A stretch of 64,000 nt of DNA, from the NCBI GenBank assembly GCA_028554795.2, contig CM068830.1, positions 112,719,214 to 112,783,213 of the forward strand, read 5' to 3'. The DNA comes from Sinohyriopsis cumingii (Eukaryota; Mollusca; Bivalvia; Unionida; Unionidae). Positions 24,191 through 32,854 of this stretch are shown here, one piece after another (positions within the stretch are counted from its first letter, which is position 1; the number at the start of each line of letters is the position of its first letter). The position numbers and the translations under genes were made by a program. The notes beneath the pieces are model-generated. The model worked only from the letters and a program-made list of their open reading frames with translations. It had not been told where the DNA came from and searched no databases.

Positions 24191-24541
24191 ATGTTGGACA
24201 TCACCGAGACCAGGGTTTTGAGGCTTGGACACAAGAGATGGCCCAGTATGCACGAGAGTTATTCAAGGAAAAAAGTTACTTTTCAACCTGTGTTAGTGAC
24301 GGTGCCAGAAGAACCCGTCACCCAGGACAGGACTGTCGTGGACAGGCCTGAAAGACCCTTTCGGGAGGACACTTGTGTGACCTTACCCCTTACTATAGAA
24401 CTGGTTACAACTTTACCCAAAACATGTGGTTGTTGTACAGACACTTGTTTTTATTCCACGTTCATGGTTATCATGTGCCTTTTATCCTTGTACTTAAGCC
24501 TTTGGCTTTTATGTATTTTTGTCTTTCGTATTCATGTTTGA
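24191..24541 (+). CDS. small protein with C-terminal membrane segment (116 aa), frame uncertain
   Basis: The longest frame between polymerase and ATPase is open from 24128 to 24541, with its first ATG at 24191. It gives a protein with a Pro/Arg/Glu-rich middle and a single strongly hydrophobic segment of about 22 residues near the C-terminus, followed by a short basic tail, so it may be membrane-anchored. A TATA box at 24091 and an AATAAA at 24556 frame it. The first ATG after the predicted start of transcription is at 24150 in another frame. That frame stops after 23 codons, and a neighbouring frame then reads a helix-like WTQEMAQYARELFKEK. The true product may therefore be a frame-broken different protein. 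No family recognised. Confidence 0.35.
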   Translation: MLDITETRVLRLGHKRWPSMHESYSRKKVTFQPVLVTVPEEPVTQDRTVVDRPERPFREDTCVTLPLTIELVTTLPKTCGCCTDTCFYSTFMVIMCLLSLYLSLWLLCIFVFRIHV

Positions 24542-24631
24542 AAGAAAAAACATTCAATAAACGTGTTCTGAAAAAGAATATAAACTCTTGTCTTGTTTGT
24601 TTTTCGTGTCACAAGTGACATTTCTCACACT

Positions 24632-25375
24632 ATGGCTACCTCTGCTGTCTCTGCTCCCTCTTCCTCTACTGTCAAAGTCATCGACGAACACTTAGATCGT
24701 GCCAGTTGGGAGGATTTGTATCTTCGCCATCCCTTTAACATGCTCATTGCTGGACCTAGCGGTTCAGGCAAAACCGAATTCGTCAAACGTTTGATCGAAC
24801 ATAAACATCATTTGATCGATCGGCCACCTCAACGGATCGTGTGGTGTTACAAAGAGTGGCAATCGGCGTACAACCTCTTGCGAGAAAGTCAAGGCGATTC
24901 CATCGTGTTTGTGGAAGGCATTCCTAAAGAAGACGACGGCATTGTCTCTGACTCCCGTCAAACCCATTTGGTCATTTTCGACGACATGTTAGGAGAAGAC
25001 GAAGAAGAAATTAAACTGTGGTTCACGCGCAAAGGGCATCACCGTAATGCCAGTGTCGTTTACATCACCCAAAATTTGTTTCAACAAAGTAAAGCCCATC
25101 GCACCATCAGTCTCAATGCGCATTACGTGGTCTTGTTTAAAAGCCCTCGAGATAAATCACAAGTACAAGTCTTAGCCAAACAGTTAGGAACGCCTTGGCT
25201 GACTCAGGCGTACGACGATGCCACTCAAACGCCACACGCCTATTTACTCGTCGATTTGAAATCTACGACTCCCGAGGATTTGCGATTTCGTACCCACTTG
25301 TTTCACCACTGGTGCCAAGACGGAGGGCCTGTCCTGTACACGTCTCCGTCCTCGACTTCATTTCACTCCCCATGA
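24632..25375 (+). CDS. FtsK/HerA-type genome-packaging ATPase (247 aa)
   Basis: Hydrolyses ATP to pump DNA into the capsid, as in adenovirus IVa2-like and Polinton ATPases (family knowledge). Walker A GPSGSGKTEF lies near residues 41-50 and Walker B HLVIFDDML near 110. A sensor-like segment VVYITQNLF follows near 140. The length is normal for the family and there are no interruptions. The start chosen is the first ATG (24632) after a TATAAA at about 24581-24586; an open stretch upstream lacks an ATG. It lies between the small membrane protein and a basic protein, and its own TATA box suggests a monocistronic transcript. Confidence 0.93.
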   Translation: MATSAVSAPSSSTVKVIDEHLDRASWEDLYLRHPFNMLIAGPSGSGKTEFVKRLIEHKHHLIDRPPQRIVWCYKEWQSAYNLLRESQGDSIVFVEGIPKEDDGIVSDSRQTHLVIFDDMLGEDEEEIKLWFTRKGHHRNASVVYITQNLFQQSKAHRTISLNAHYVVLFKSPRDKSQVQVLAKQLGTPWLTQAYDDATQTPHAYLLVDLKSTTPEDLRFRTHLFHHWCQDGGPVLYTSPSSTSFHSP

Positions 25376-25382
25376 AAAAAAA

Positions 25383-25391
25383 TCTATAAAA
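25383..25391 (+). promoter_or_regulatory. TATA box of the 300-aa basic protein gene
   Basis: CTATAAAAA lies 8 bases after the ATPase stop and about 40 bases before the next ATG. Confidence 0.6.
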
Positions 25392-25430
25392 ACGTCAGAC
25401 CCTTTTTCGTCTGTCTCACACAGTGTGAAC

Positions 25431-26333
25431 ATGACGTCCCTTCAGTCGCATCTTCCCGTCAAATTGATTCGTGCCTTGTATGGCATCAGTCTAGAAAAAG
25501 ATCCACAAACACGAGCTCGTGTCTTAGAAGCTAGTCTCAAAGAAGTCTTACGATGGTTCACGGTGACGGCACGTCAATTACTCCAAGGAATCATTCAGAT
25601 TCCTCATCAAACCAAACGCTTTTTTGATCGAAACAAAGTCGCTTTGGTCCATCTGGCCGATCCCCGCATCGACACTCAAACCAAAAAACAAATCATTTTG
25701 AAACCTGGAGGGAGCGGTACTCTAGGAGGGGTCATCATTCGCTCACTCTTAAGATGGGATCCTAATGCCCCCAAAGTTATACCCAAGACAAAAGTCCAAC
25801 GAAGCCCCAAGAAGAAAAAGATCAGGTCCCCAAGGAGAACTTCTCCAGTGGCAGGACCCTCCTCTGACCAGACACCACCACCCCGGAAAAAGAAAAGAAG
25901 CCCCCAGAAAAAGAAACAGAGAAAAAGTCCCCAGAAAAAGAAAAGTCCACAGAAGAAATCTAGTCGCAAGAGAGGCAAACCAGTGACTGCGTCTTCGGCA
26001 GCCTCACGTTCATCCACTTCTCCGTTAATGACACCCAGAACTGAAGAGTACTTGGAGACGTTGATCACACCAAGAACTTCTCCGTTGATGACCCCCAAAA
26101 GATCTTCCCCAGTGGCAGGACCCTCCAATTTAGTGGCAGTGGCTGCTGCTCACAAAGTACCTTCTCCCAAAATCAAAGTCCAAGAAAGATCGGGCATGTT
26201 ACAAAGTTTACTGGATGTGTCCAAGCAAGAACTGGCTCGATTTAGTCCGTTACGTACCCCTGCACGACGTGTCATGCCTGTCCTCAAACTGATACGACGT
26301 AAAGACAATCAGTGGCGACGCGTTCCAGTATAA
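25431..26333 (+). CDS. Lys/Ser/Pro-rich basic virion-core-like protein (300 aa)
   Basis: Residues 1-75 look helical and globular (SLQSHLPVKLIRALYGISL and QTRARVLEASLKEVLRW). A hydrophobic Gly patch (LKPGGSGTLGGVIIRSLLRW) follows near residues 85-105. The remainder is a low-complexity basic region rich in SPKKKK, SPQKKK and TPRTSPLMTP repeats. The composition suits a DNA-condensing core protein or nuclear protein in a Polinton virion; this is inference from charge and position, since I cannot name a family with certainty. It starts at ATG 25431, because the GTG six bases upstream is not expected in eukaryotes. The next gene's TATA box overlaps its stop codon. Confidence 0.7.
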   Translation: MTSLQSHLPVKLIRALYGISLEKDPQTRARVLEASLKEVLRWFTVTARQLLQGIIQIPHQTKRFFDRNKVALVHLADPRIDTQTKKQIILKPGGSGTLGGVIIRSLLRWDPNAPKVIPKTKVQRSPKKKKIRSPRRTSPVAGPSSDQTPPPRKKKRSPQKKKQRKSPQKKKSPQKKSSRKRGKPVTASSAASRSSTSPLMTPRTEEYLETLITPRTSPLMTPKRSSPVAGPSNLVAVAAAHKVPSPKIKVQERSGMLQSLLDVSKQELARFSPLRTPARRVMPVLKLIRRKDNQWRRVPV

Positions 26334-26339
26334 AAAAGG
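26329..26339 (+). promoter_or_regulatory. TATA box overlapping an upstream stop codon
   Basis: TATAAAAAAGG contains the TAA stop of the 300-aa gene (26331-26333) and lies about 54 bases before the next ATG. Confidence 0.6.
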
Positions 26340-26392
26340 CCTGTGACCAAGTAGGGTATCAGTGTTTTTTTGGTGCTCCTGAAGACTCAAAG

Positions 26393-26779
26393 ATGTCACC
26401 CTCCAGAAAACCCCAAGGAAAGAAAAGGAAAGGACTGCCACCACGTTTAGCCAAACATGGGGACATGTTATCTGTCCTGTCCAAAGCTTCTCCACCCCTA
26501 CGAAAAAAACTCATTCAAACAGCCTCCAAAGAGGTCATCGATACCGTGTGCTAATGCTGTTTGAACGTTTTGAAAGGCACGATCCCTTTGTCCAAACACC
26601 AGAAACAATGCTTAAGCAAGCATCGTCACGTTCTTCGCCAAATGGTTCGAAAGAAAATTCCCATTCGTCAAAAAAAGAAGATGTTGGTCCATCGTGGAGG
26701 CATTTTGCCTCTCTTGTTAGGTCCCATACTGAAAGGAGTCTTGGGAACCATGTTGGGAGGACTGGTGGGAGCAAGATAA
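26393..26779 (+). pseudogene. adenovirus pX/mu-like core protein with an in-frame stop
   Basis: A frame of 128 codons runs from ATG 26393 to 26779, broken by TAA at 26552-26554. The first part is a basic leader (MSPSRKPQGKKRKGLPPRLA) and a helix ending EVIDTVC. After the stop the same frame continues with CLNVLKGTIPLS, a Lys/Arg-rich stretch, and the characteristic tail VHRGGILPLLLGPILKG plus a Gly-rich hydrophobic end. That tail matches small Polinton and adenovirus-like core/pX proteins, which bind packaged DNA. The continuity of the family pattern across the stop argues for a mutation in one gene rather than two genes. Confidence 0.7.
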
Positions 26780-26827
26780 AAAGGCCTCGGAAGTCCCAAG
26801 ATCTCAGAATCGACCGCTGACAACCCC

Positions 26828-27472
26828 ATGGAAGGACGAAAACTAGCTTTAGTGCCTTACAAACGATCTATGGAATACCATCGGTGGCAAGAACAACGCA
26901 CCCCGCATTTACCTCCCAATCCAAAATTGAGCGAGATGTCCCAGTTACAACACGAATTGCCGTCCTTGATGGATCGCCAAGATTTGTCCGAAACAGAAAA
27001 ATCGCAAAAGTACCGTCAACTCTTGCAACGACTGCAACTCTTTCACCAGAAAGCTTTAGACGAAACAGCTCTACCCACTCTGAAAGATTTTAAGACCTTG
27101 ATGAAAAGTCCAGCACCATCACCAGTACCAGTACCAGTACCAGTACCACCAGTACCAGTGACCAAGACAGAAAAAGGAGAAGAAGAAGAGGAAGGGTTTC
27201 AAACTCCACCAGAAAAAGTACGCAAGTTAACAACACCACCTACCTCCAGAATTGGATGGATTAAAAAGATGATGGCCACCCCTTCTTCATCACAAGAGAA
27301 AAAGAAAGTGAAGACAGAAGTGAAGACAGAAGTGAAACAAGAACCGATATCCCCCACTCAGGCATCCTAATCTTCGACACCTATTGCCGGCCGCACACGC
27401 AAAGCATTGCAATCCAAGAAAGTACCCCAAGAGAAAAAGAGTAGCATCCTCCAAGAGTGGGTGTCTTATTAA
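26828..27472 (+). pseudogene. Polinton PW-like protein with an in-frame stop
   Basis: A frame of 214 codons with TAA at 27368-27370 (codon 181). The N-terminus starts MEGRKLALVPYKRSMEYHRW; residues 40-80 hold a helical segment with LMDRQDLSETEKSQKYRQLL, a pattern I associate with Polinton proteins of unknown function found near the integrase. The middle has a PVPV repeat and an acidic tract; later come TSRIGWIKKMM and KTEVKTEVKQEP repeats. After the stop the frame continues with GRTRKALQSKK and ends ILQEWVSY, a C-terminus like that of related proteins. The role is unknown; it is possibly a virion or assembly factor. Confidence 0.6.
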
Positions 27473-27489
27473 CACAAAAAAAAATAAAA

Positions 27490-28599
27490 ATGGAAAAAGT
27501 CTTAGCCAGCATTTACTACGATCCCTCCCATCCTGCAGGTTACGCAGGACTTCAAAAATTGTATCGTGCTGCCAAAACTCGACTGAAAAGTCTCCGTTTA
27601 CCTCAAGTGCAACGATGGTTACAAGAACAAGCTACCTACACTTTACACAAACCCATTCGACGCAAGTTTGCCAGAAGTCGCACCCGAGTGGAAGGCATCG
27701 ATCATCAATGGCAAGCCGATTTAGCCGATGTCTCTCATTTGGCCAGCTACAATCGTGGCTACAAATATTTGTTTTGTGTCATCGACGTCTTTTCCAAATT
27801 TGCCTGGGTCGTGCCTTTGACTTCCAAATCGAGCAGCGAGTTAGTGCGAGCCCTGCAACGGGTGTTGAAACAAAGCGGTCGTCACCCTCTTCGATGGCAA
27901 ACGGACAAAGGCACCGAATTTCTGAACCAAGCTTTCCAAAAAGAATTAAAGAAATGTAACATTCACTTTTTTATAAACGAAAATACCGAAACCAAAGCCA
28001 GCATCGTGGAACGTTTTCAACGCACTTTGAAAGAACGCATGTGGAAACATTTTACGCATCACCACACTCTGAAGTACATCGAGATCTTACCACACCTGGT
28101 GCAAGCGTACAACCAATCTTACCATCGAAGCATCGGACGTGCCCCGCAAGACGTGACTCCCGACAACGAAGTGTTGGTGTTTGAGCGTCTGTTTGGTACG
28201 TCCCCGACGAGGGCTGTCCCCGAGAAAAGTGGAATGTTGGCCGTAGGAGATTGGGTGCGCATTGGCAAAACCAAACGCACTTTCGACAAAGGTTACTTAC
28301 CTAACTGGACGACCGAATTGTTTCGCGTCACTGGACGAGTGCATGGCCGTCATCCTGCCGTCTATAAATTGGAAGACATGAACGGAGAAGTGCTCAAAGG
28401 AACGTTTTATTTGCCCGAGTTACAACGTGTCACCAAAAAAGAAGACGACGTGTACGACATCGAAAGCATTCTCGAATGCAGAACCCGTAAAGTGGGCAAA
28501 CGACGTGTCAAAGAAGTCAAAGTACGTTGGAAAGGATATCCACCCAGTTTTGATTCTTGGATCGACGCTTCGCAAGTCATCGACTATAAAAAGAAGTGA
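27490..28599 (+). CDS. int: retroviral-like integrase with C-terminal chromodomain (369 aa)
   Basis: Inserts the element into host DNA by DDE strand transfer and makes the 6-bp duplication. The rve catalytic core shows the triad: Asp in WQADLADVSH (near residue 80), Asp in WQTDKGTEF (near 138) and Glu in KASIVERFQRTLKER (near 175). A chromodomain occupies about residues 315-365 (VYDIESILECR, VRWKGYPPSFDSWIDASQV) and could steer insertion to methylated-histone chromatin. The reading frame is intact. The ATG at 27490 is the first in frame after a stop-rich leader. The insertion found here, inside another transposon in AT-rich DNA, would fit heterochromatin targeting, but one site proves nothing. 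Confidence 0.95.
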   Translation: MEKVLASIYYDPSHPAGYAGLQKLYRAAKTRLKSLRLPQVQRWLQEQATYTLHKPIRRKFARSRTRVEGIDHQWQADLADVSHLASYNRGYKYLFCVIDVFSKFAWVVPLTSKSSSELVRALQRVLKQSGRHPLRWQTDKGTEFLNQAFQKELKKCNIHFFINENTETKASIVERFQRTLKERMWKHFTHHHTLKYIEILPHLVQAYNQSYHRSIGRAPQDVTPDNEVLVFERLFGTSPTRAVPEKSGMLAVGDWVRIGKTKRTFDKGYLPNWTTELFRVTGRVHGRHPAVYKLEDMNGEVLKGTFYLPELQRVTKKEDDVYDIESILECRTRKVGKRRVKEVKVRWKGYPPSFDSWIDASQVIDYKKK

Positions 28600-28604
28600 C
28601 CATC

Positions 28605-29021
28605 ATGCCCTTTCACACAGCGGACGCAGCTACGTCGACCACTCCTCCTTCACCTAGTTCTTCTGTGCAAGATTTACAAAAACAACCCTTGTGGGTGTGG
28701 TGTGGAGAACGTGTGCCTAAAGCGCAAATCGTCTTTTTTTGCCAAATCTTTGTGGTGTATTGTGTCATCGGGGCAGCCATCGCCAATTTGAGTTTGCAAC
28801 AAGGAGACAAACAATTGTGGACCATTTTATTGAGCAGTTGCATCGGTTACCTGCTTCCTAATCCCTCCCTGAAATTCACCTCGAAAGGGAACCCCGGGAA
28901 CCTTGTGTCCAGTGCCAGTGCCAGTCACCACTTCAACCACAACCAGAACCCCATTTTAGACGGAGACACGCCTCTGACGTCCACTAACCCCTCGGACAGC
29001 CACAGAACTCTGGAATTATGA
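28605..29021 (+). CDS. Polinton two-TM membrane protein (138 aa)
   Basis: A Ser/Pro/Thr-rich N-terminus precedes LWVWCGERVPKAQIVFFCQ, then one hydrophobic span (FVVYCVIGAAIANLSL) and a second (LWTILLSSCIGYLLPNPSL). A Ser/Asn/His-rich tail follows. The pattern W..GERVP...VFFCQ...L, then W..LLSS..GYLLPNP.L, is one I recall as a conserved small Polinton membrane protein of unknown role, perhaps in virion membrane or entry. A TATA box (CTATAAAAA near 28583) lies in the integrase tail. Its stop codon overlaps the ATG of the minor capsid gene (ATGA at 29018-29021). Confidence 0.75.
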   Translation: MPFHTADAATSTTPPSPSSSVQDLQKQPLWVWCGERVPKAQIVFFCQIFVVYCVIGAAIANLSLQQGDKQLWTILLSSCIGYLLPNPSLKFTSKGNPGNLVSSASASHHFNHNQNPILDGDTPLTSTNPSDSHRTLEL

Positions 29022-29941
29022 GTCACCAAAGCCAATTTTACTTAACTTTACCCAGTGACAGTTCCATGGAGGTGTTTCCCAAGAACACGTTGTGCTGTTA
29101 CACGTCCAAATTACCTCAGGCCATCCAGTTAGATCACGAAGCCCATTGGGAAGTGGCTTTAGTAGAAATCATTCACCCGACTCAAGTCCTCAATGTCCTT
29201 CCCAATCAAAATTTTTTTGATGTGGAAGTTCATGACGAGCAAATGCAACAGTGGATGGATAGCAATGTCAAATATGACAAGAAAACCCGTACACAAAAGT
29301 ACACCACCTATCACTTGTTCATTCCCCCAGGCTATTATTTTAGTGGTCAACATTTGGTCAGCACCATAGCCTCCAGGTTTAATGTCGTGTTTCTGAAAGC
29401 TTTGGAGCATGTCAACAAAAGTGTCACCATGGAGTACCACAAAGCAGCTCGTCGCTTCTTGATGAAATTTGAACGAAGTAAAATCCTGTCCATTTTATTT
29501 TGTCCTGAATTGTTTGACATGTTGGGCGGAGACATGGACATGAGAAAGGCCATGCTCAGAAAAAACGAATTACCCATCGTTTACGACAACGAGTCTTTTA
29601 GCAAGTCATTTCGTGCCCCGGTAGAATTGAACCAAGGACTGAATTTGATGTTCGTGTATTCCGATGTGGTGGAGTACAACGTGGTGGGACACACCTCCGT
29701 ACCGTTACTGCGTGTCATTCCTTTCAAAGTGGATTCTGCCACGAACACTGACGAGGAAGGTGGAAACACTTACCACGTCCACCGCGAATTTGTACATCCT
29801 CACTATTTGCCTGTCAGTAAGTCGTATTTGGACACGGTCAACATTGCTATAAAAGGAGATCTGGGACAAAATATTCCATTCACCAAAGGAAAAGTCACGG
29901 TGAAACTCCATTTTCGAAAACGGTTCTCTCACGACTCGTAA
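29018..29941 (+). CDS. minor capsid protein, penton-base homologue (307 aa)
   Basis: Single-jelly-roll capsid vertex protein of Polintons. It begins with the family-like FYLTLPSDSSMEVFPKNT and continues with TSKLPQAIQLDHEAHWEVAL and VEIIHPTQVLNVL. The C-terminal half includes GHTSVPLLRVIPF, YLPVSKSYLDTVNIAI and TVKLHFRKR, as in other copies. The length is typical and there are no interruptions. It overlaps the membrane protein stop by four bases, and is followed by the pVI-like protein and the major capsid gene, the usual Polinton morphogenesis block. TATAAAAGG near 29850, inside its 3' end, could serve the next gene. Confidence 0.9.
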   Translation: MSHQSQFYLTLPSDSSMEVFPKNTLCCYTSKLPQAIQLDHEAHWEVALVEIIHPTQVLNVLPNQNFFDVEVHDEQMQQWMDSNVKYDKKTRTQKYTTYHLFIPPGYYFSGQHLVSTIASRFNVVFLKALEHVNKSVTMEYHKAARRFLMKFERSKILSILFCPELFDMLGGDMDMRKAMLRKNELPIVYDNESFSKSFRAPVELNQGLNLMFVYSDVVEYNVVGHTSVPLLRVIPFKVDSATNTDEEGGNTYHVHREFVHPHYLPVSKSYLDTVNIAIKGDLGQNIPFTKGKVTVKLHFRKRFSHDS

Positions 29942-29948
29942 GTAAGTC

Positions 29949-30364
29949 ATGTATCCAGTGTACCGAGGGGTTTCTCGACAGCGAGGACACGGCTTAGGAG
30001 ACATGTTAAAATCGGCCTTTCGTTCGGTGGTACGGTGTTGAAACCGATGGTGACACGCGGATTGCACGCCTTGAAAGATGCGGCACTGACGCAAGGCAAA
30101 GAATTTCTCCAAAATGTCATCATCGACAAACGAAACCCTAAAGAAGCCTTCATGAGGGCAGGCAAAAATGTCTTGCTGCAAACGGGTAAAGACATTTTGG
30201 GTCGCCGAGACACACCTATAAATGCCCTGCACGCTACCGAGTCAGGCATTCAGCAAGGACAAGGCAGAAAGAGACGACGAAGAAAACACCCTTTCACCAG
30301 ACTTCAAGCGAGAAAGGCCAAGAAAAGAAGAACCGTTCGAGACTTAGACGTTTTCGATTATTGA
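29949..30364 (+). pseudogene. pVI-like small virion protein, frame-shifted
   Basis: The first frame starts at ATG 29949 with MYPVYRGVSRQRGHGLGDML and stops at 30041. The continuation lies in another frame, open from about 30035 to 30364: a helical part (VTRGLHALKDAALTQGKEF), IDKRNPKEAFMRAGKNVL, then a nuclear-localisation-like GRKRRRRK and a basic tail ending DLDVFDY. In Polintons a small protein beginning with a YPVYRG..GHGLG pattern lies just before the major capsid gene and is likened to adenovirus pVI, an internal capsid cement and membrane-active protein. The frame change falls at about 30025-30041. It could be a real mutation or a sequencing slip. Confidence 0.65.
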
Positions 30365-30383
30365 GAAAGAGAACAGAACAAAA

Positions 30384-31700
30384 ATGATGCACCGAGAGTC
30401 TTGCGCCTGTTCCAAGACGGAACTGGATCTGTTTGCCATGCCCCCCACCATGATGACGATGCAAGAATCCCAATGGGTGGAATTTCATCCCGTCTCCTCA
30501 TTGGCCGATTCCGCTCCCATCGAGTTTGAAATCAAAGGACAGCCCGAAGATTACATCGATCTGAATAGCAGTTACTTGTATTTGAAAGTCAAAGTTCTAG
30601 ATAAGGGAGGAGATTCTATAAGCGGCGAAGAGAAAGTAGCTCCCGTCAACAATTTCATGCATTCCTTGTTCAGTGGAGTGGACTTGTACTTGAATAACAA
30701 ACTGGTCAGTAGCAGCATGGATACTTACCCTTATCGTGCCTACCTGGAAAATCTCTTGACGTACGGAATAGATGCCAAGAACACTCATCTCAATGCCTGT
30801 GTGGTATGGGAAGCTGACGAACCTACGAAGTTTGAAATATTGGAAACTGATGAAAAGAAAGACAACAATGATGGATTTCTAGAACGAAGAAAGAGAATCA
30901 CGGGAGCCGACACAAGTTTAGAACTAATGGATCGTTTGCATTTGGACATGTGGTTCCAAGAAAAGTATTTGCTGAACGGGGTGGATGTCCGCCTGAGACT
31001 GAATCGTAGCAGTACCGCTTTCCATTTATTGGCTGATAGTGACGGTTACAAAACCAAAATCCAAGAAGCCAGACTCTACGTAAGCCGTGTGGAAGTGTTA
31101 CCTAAAGTGGGAAACGACATCAGTCAGACGTTGAGCAGAACGACCGCCAAGTATCCCATACGACGCGTGGAAGTGAAAACCTTCACCATTCCCAAGGGAC
31201 AGCGATCCATGATCGAAGATCATCTGTTCCAAGGACAGTTACCCAAACGTTTAATCGTTGGTATCGTCGAGAATACAGCCTTCAACGGAGCTGCCGAAAA
31301 AAATCCTTTCTACTTTCAACACTTTGGCGTGTCCAAAATCGAAGTCAGTCGCGATGGCAAGACCTTGTGTACCCGACCTTTCGAACCTGACTTTACCAAG
31401 AAGAATTACTTGAGATCGTACTTGTCCCTGTACGAAGCCACCGGACAGTTAGGAACCAATACCAGTCACGGTATTACGTACGAGGATTATGCAGGAGGCT
31501 ACGATTTGTGGGCTTTCGATTTCACTCCAGACCAAGGCAGCGACGAGGGACATTTCCACCCTATAACATCCGGCCAGATTCGTGTGGAAATTCAGTTTAA
31601 AGACCGAGACCCTGATGAAACGGTGAACGTCATCCTGTATGCAGAATTCGATAATACCATAGAAATCAACAGTTTGAGAGAAGTCATCCTAGATTACTAG
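30384..31700 (+). CDS. major capsid protein, double jelly roll (438 aa)
   Basis: Hexon-like shell protein of the Polinton virion. Conserved stretches include WVEFHPVSSLADSAPIEFEI and DYIDLNSSYLYLKVKV at the start of the first barrel, NNFMHSLFSGVDLYLNNKLV, and YPYRAYLENLLTYG. In the second barrel RSMIEDHLFQGQLPKRLIVG, FKDRDPDETVNVILYAEFDN and the terminal INSLREVILDY are visible. The length is typical for the family and the frame is intact. The ATG pair at 30384 follows the upstream gene by 20 bases; a TATA-like CCTATAAATG lies at about 30214. Downstream are two AATAAA signals in a tandem duplication, so the mRNA is probably polyadenylated, unlike the accessory genes. Confidence 0.95.
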   Translation: MMHRESCACSKTELDLFAMPPTMMTMQESQWVEFHPVSSLADSAPIEFEIKGQPEDYIDLNSSYLYLKVKVLDKGGDSISGEEKVAPVNNFMHSLFSGVDLYLNNKLVSSSMDTYPYRAYLENLLTYGIDAKNTHLNACVVWEADEPTKFEILETDEKKDNNDGFLERRKRITGADTSLELMDRLHLDMWFQEKYLLNGVDVRLRLNRSSTAFHLLADSDGYKTKIQEARLYVSRVEVLPKVGNDISQTLSRTTAKYPIRRVEVKTFTIPKGQRSMIEDHLFQGQLPKRLIVGIVENTAFNGAAEKNPFYFQHFGVSKIEVSRDGKTLCTRPFEPDFTKKNYLRSYLSLYEATGQLGTNTSHGITYEDYAGGYDLWAFDFTPDQGSDEGHFHPITSGQIRVEIQFKDRDPDETVNVILYAEFDNTIEINSLREVILDY

Positions 31701-31750
31701 AAACCATGGAAGACTGTTATCCCTCTTTACCTAGTGGAGAAACTTTTAGT

Positions 31751-31935
31751 GTTGGATTATTGTTAAAAAATGTTAGAGTTGTTGTTGTTTAGTGTTAAGT
31801 GATTTTTGAATAAAAAATGTTGTGTTTTGAAAAAATTGTTTGATGTTATATTGTTGGATTATTGTTAAAAATGTTAGAGTTGTTGTTTAGTGTTAAGTGA
31901 TTTTTGAATAAAAAATGTTGTGTTTTGAAAAAATG
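31751..31935 (+). terminator. duplicated 3' UTR with two poly(A) signals
   Basis: A ~100-bp segment (GTTGGATTATTG... TTTTTGAATAAAAAATG) is tandemly duplicated after the major capsid gene. Each copy holds an AATAAA (31809-31814, 31907-31912) followed by a GT-rich stretch. Confidence 0.75.
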
Positions 31936-32036
31936 CCTTTGTCTTTTGTTTAGCTATAAGAATGTTGGATTGATGCTCTTTCATTTCTCACTATCCCTCT
32001 CATGACACTCACTAAACGTTGCGACTCAAAAACCGT

Positions 32037-32077
32037 GTGGGGGATGTTTTCCTTCACGTCCGCGCTTTGACTTTAAG
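32037..32077 (+). promoter_or_regulatory. right-end accessory promoter module, copy 1
   Basis: GGGGATGTTTTCC, then TTCACGTCCGCGCTTTGA, then a TATA-like CTTTAAG at 32071-32077. The same block precedes the next two genes. The TATA variant suggests weaker or initiator-dependent use. Confidence 0.75.
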
Positions 32078-32131
32078 AACCGGGGTTGTTTCCAGTCTAA
32101 CCATCCATTGTCGACTCATCCTCCTACGAAG

Positions 32132-32491
32132 ATGTGCTCCAAACTAGCTAAGCTCAACGAAGCCTACGTGAATTTGCATAGGGTCAGACACAGTCTGATA
32201 CCGAAGCCAGAAGAAATAGAGAATGTGAGAATGTTAAAGATCACTGAAGACCTGATAGAAGAGCTCTTCAGAGAAGAAATGAACAGGGAAAAAGAAGAAT
32301 GGACAGAGAAGTACAGACTTCAGAGACAGCAGCAACAGCAGCAACAACAACAACAGCAGCAGCAACCTGAAGCTGACAGAGGCTTTGTCGATTGTCGTAT
32401 CGACACCAAAGAGTTCTTCTTCTCTTTTCGAAGAAGCAGACCTATCGCCAGAAAGTCTATCCTCAGAGGACATCGCATTCTTAGAAACTAA
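32132..32491 (+). CDS. helical poly-Gln accessory protein (119 aa), right-end family member 1
   Basis: Unknown family. The N-terminal 65 residues are predicted helical: MCSKLAKLNEAYVNLHRVRH, then LKITEDLIEELFREEMNREK. A run of about 13 Gln follows, then a short acidic-to-basic tail (RRSRPIARKSILRG). Its first 20 residues align with those of the next gene (MNTRLSKLLELHVHLEYARR): hydrophobic, Lys/Arg and Glu positions coincide, so they are paralogues. It starts at the first ATG after the shared promoter block. A histone-type stem-loop begins 35 bases after the stop. Confidence 0.75.
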   Translation: MCSKLAKLNEAYVNLHRVRHSLIPKPEEIENVRMLKITEDLIEELFREEMNREKEEWTEKYRLQRQQQQQQQQQQQQQPEADRGFVDCRIDTKEFFFSFRRSRPIARKSILRGHRILRN

Positions 32492-32525
32492 AAAAGAATG
32501 CCATAGCAAACAAAAAAAAAAAAAC

Positions 32526-32565
32526 AGCCCTTTTCAGGGCTACCCCAATACTCTAGAAAAGAAAT
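32526..32565 (+). terminator. histone-type mRNA 3' end signal of the 119-aa gene
   Basis: AGCCCTTTTCAGGGCT (32526-32541): 6-bp stem, TTTC loop, the invariant second G-C pair kept. The 5' flank is a long A run ending in C, the 3' flank is ACCCCA, and the purine box CTCTAGAAAAGAAATAA follows. An AATAAA appears about 65 bases further on. Confidence 0.88.
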
Positions 32566-32854
32566 AACGATCGATTTGCCAATGTGTGTAGGTAGAGTAG
32601 TGTGAAAATAAACACTAACTCTTTTTTTAAAAATGTGAGCATATGTGTTTGTGTGTTTGTGTTTGTAAGTGCTTAAGTAAGTTGGTATGGATAGTAGATT
32701 AAAATGATGTCTTTTTTTTGGTGTTTGAGGTGTATATTTGGAGTTAGATTGGATTGCTTTGCGTATGTGGATAGTCTATTGAAGTGATTTATAAAAAGTT
32801 TTAAAATAGTGATGGGTAGCATAAAAAAGTGAGTGAGTGTTTCTTTTAGGTCCG

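Noticed and set aside
24150-24541. Remnant of the missing protease
   Set aside because: None of the three frames shows the active-site pattern; two frames end in hydrophobic segments.
27384-27959. 191-codon open frame beside the integrase start
   Set aside because: It is an out-of-frame shadow of the integrase, which has the DDE motifs; the shadow has no recognisable domain.
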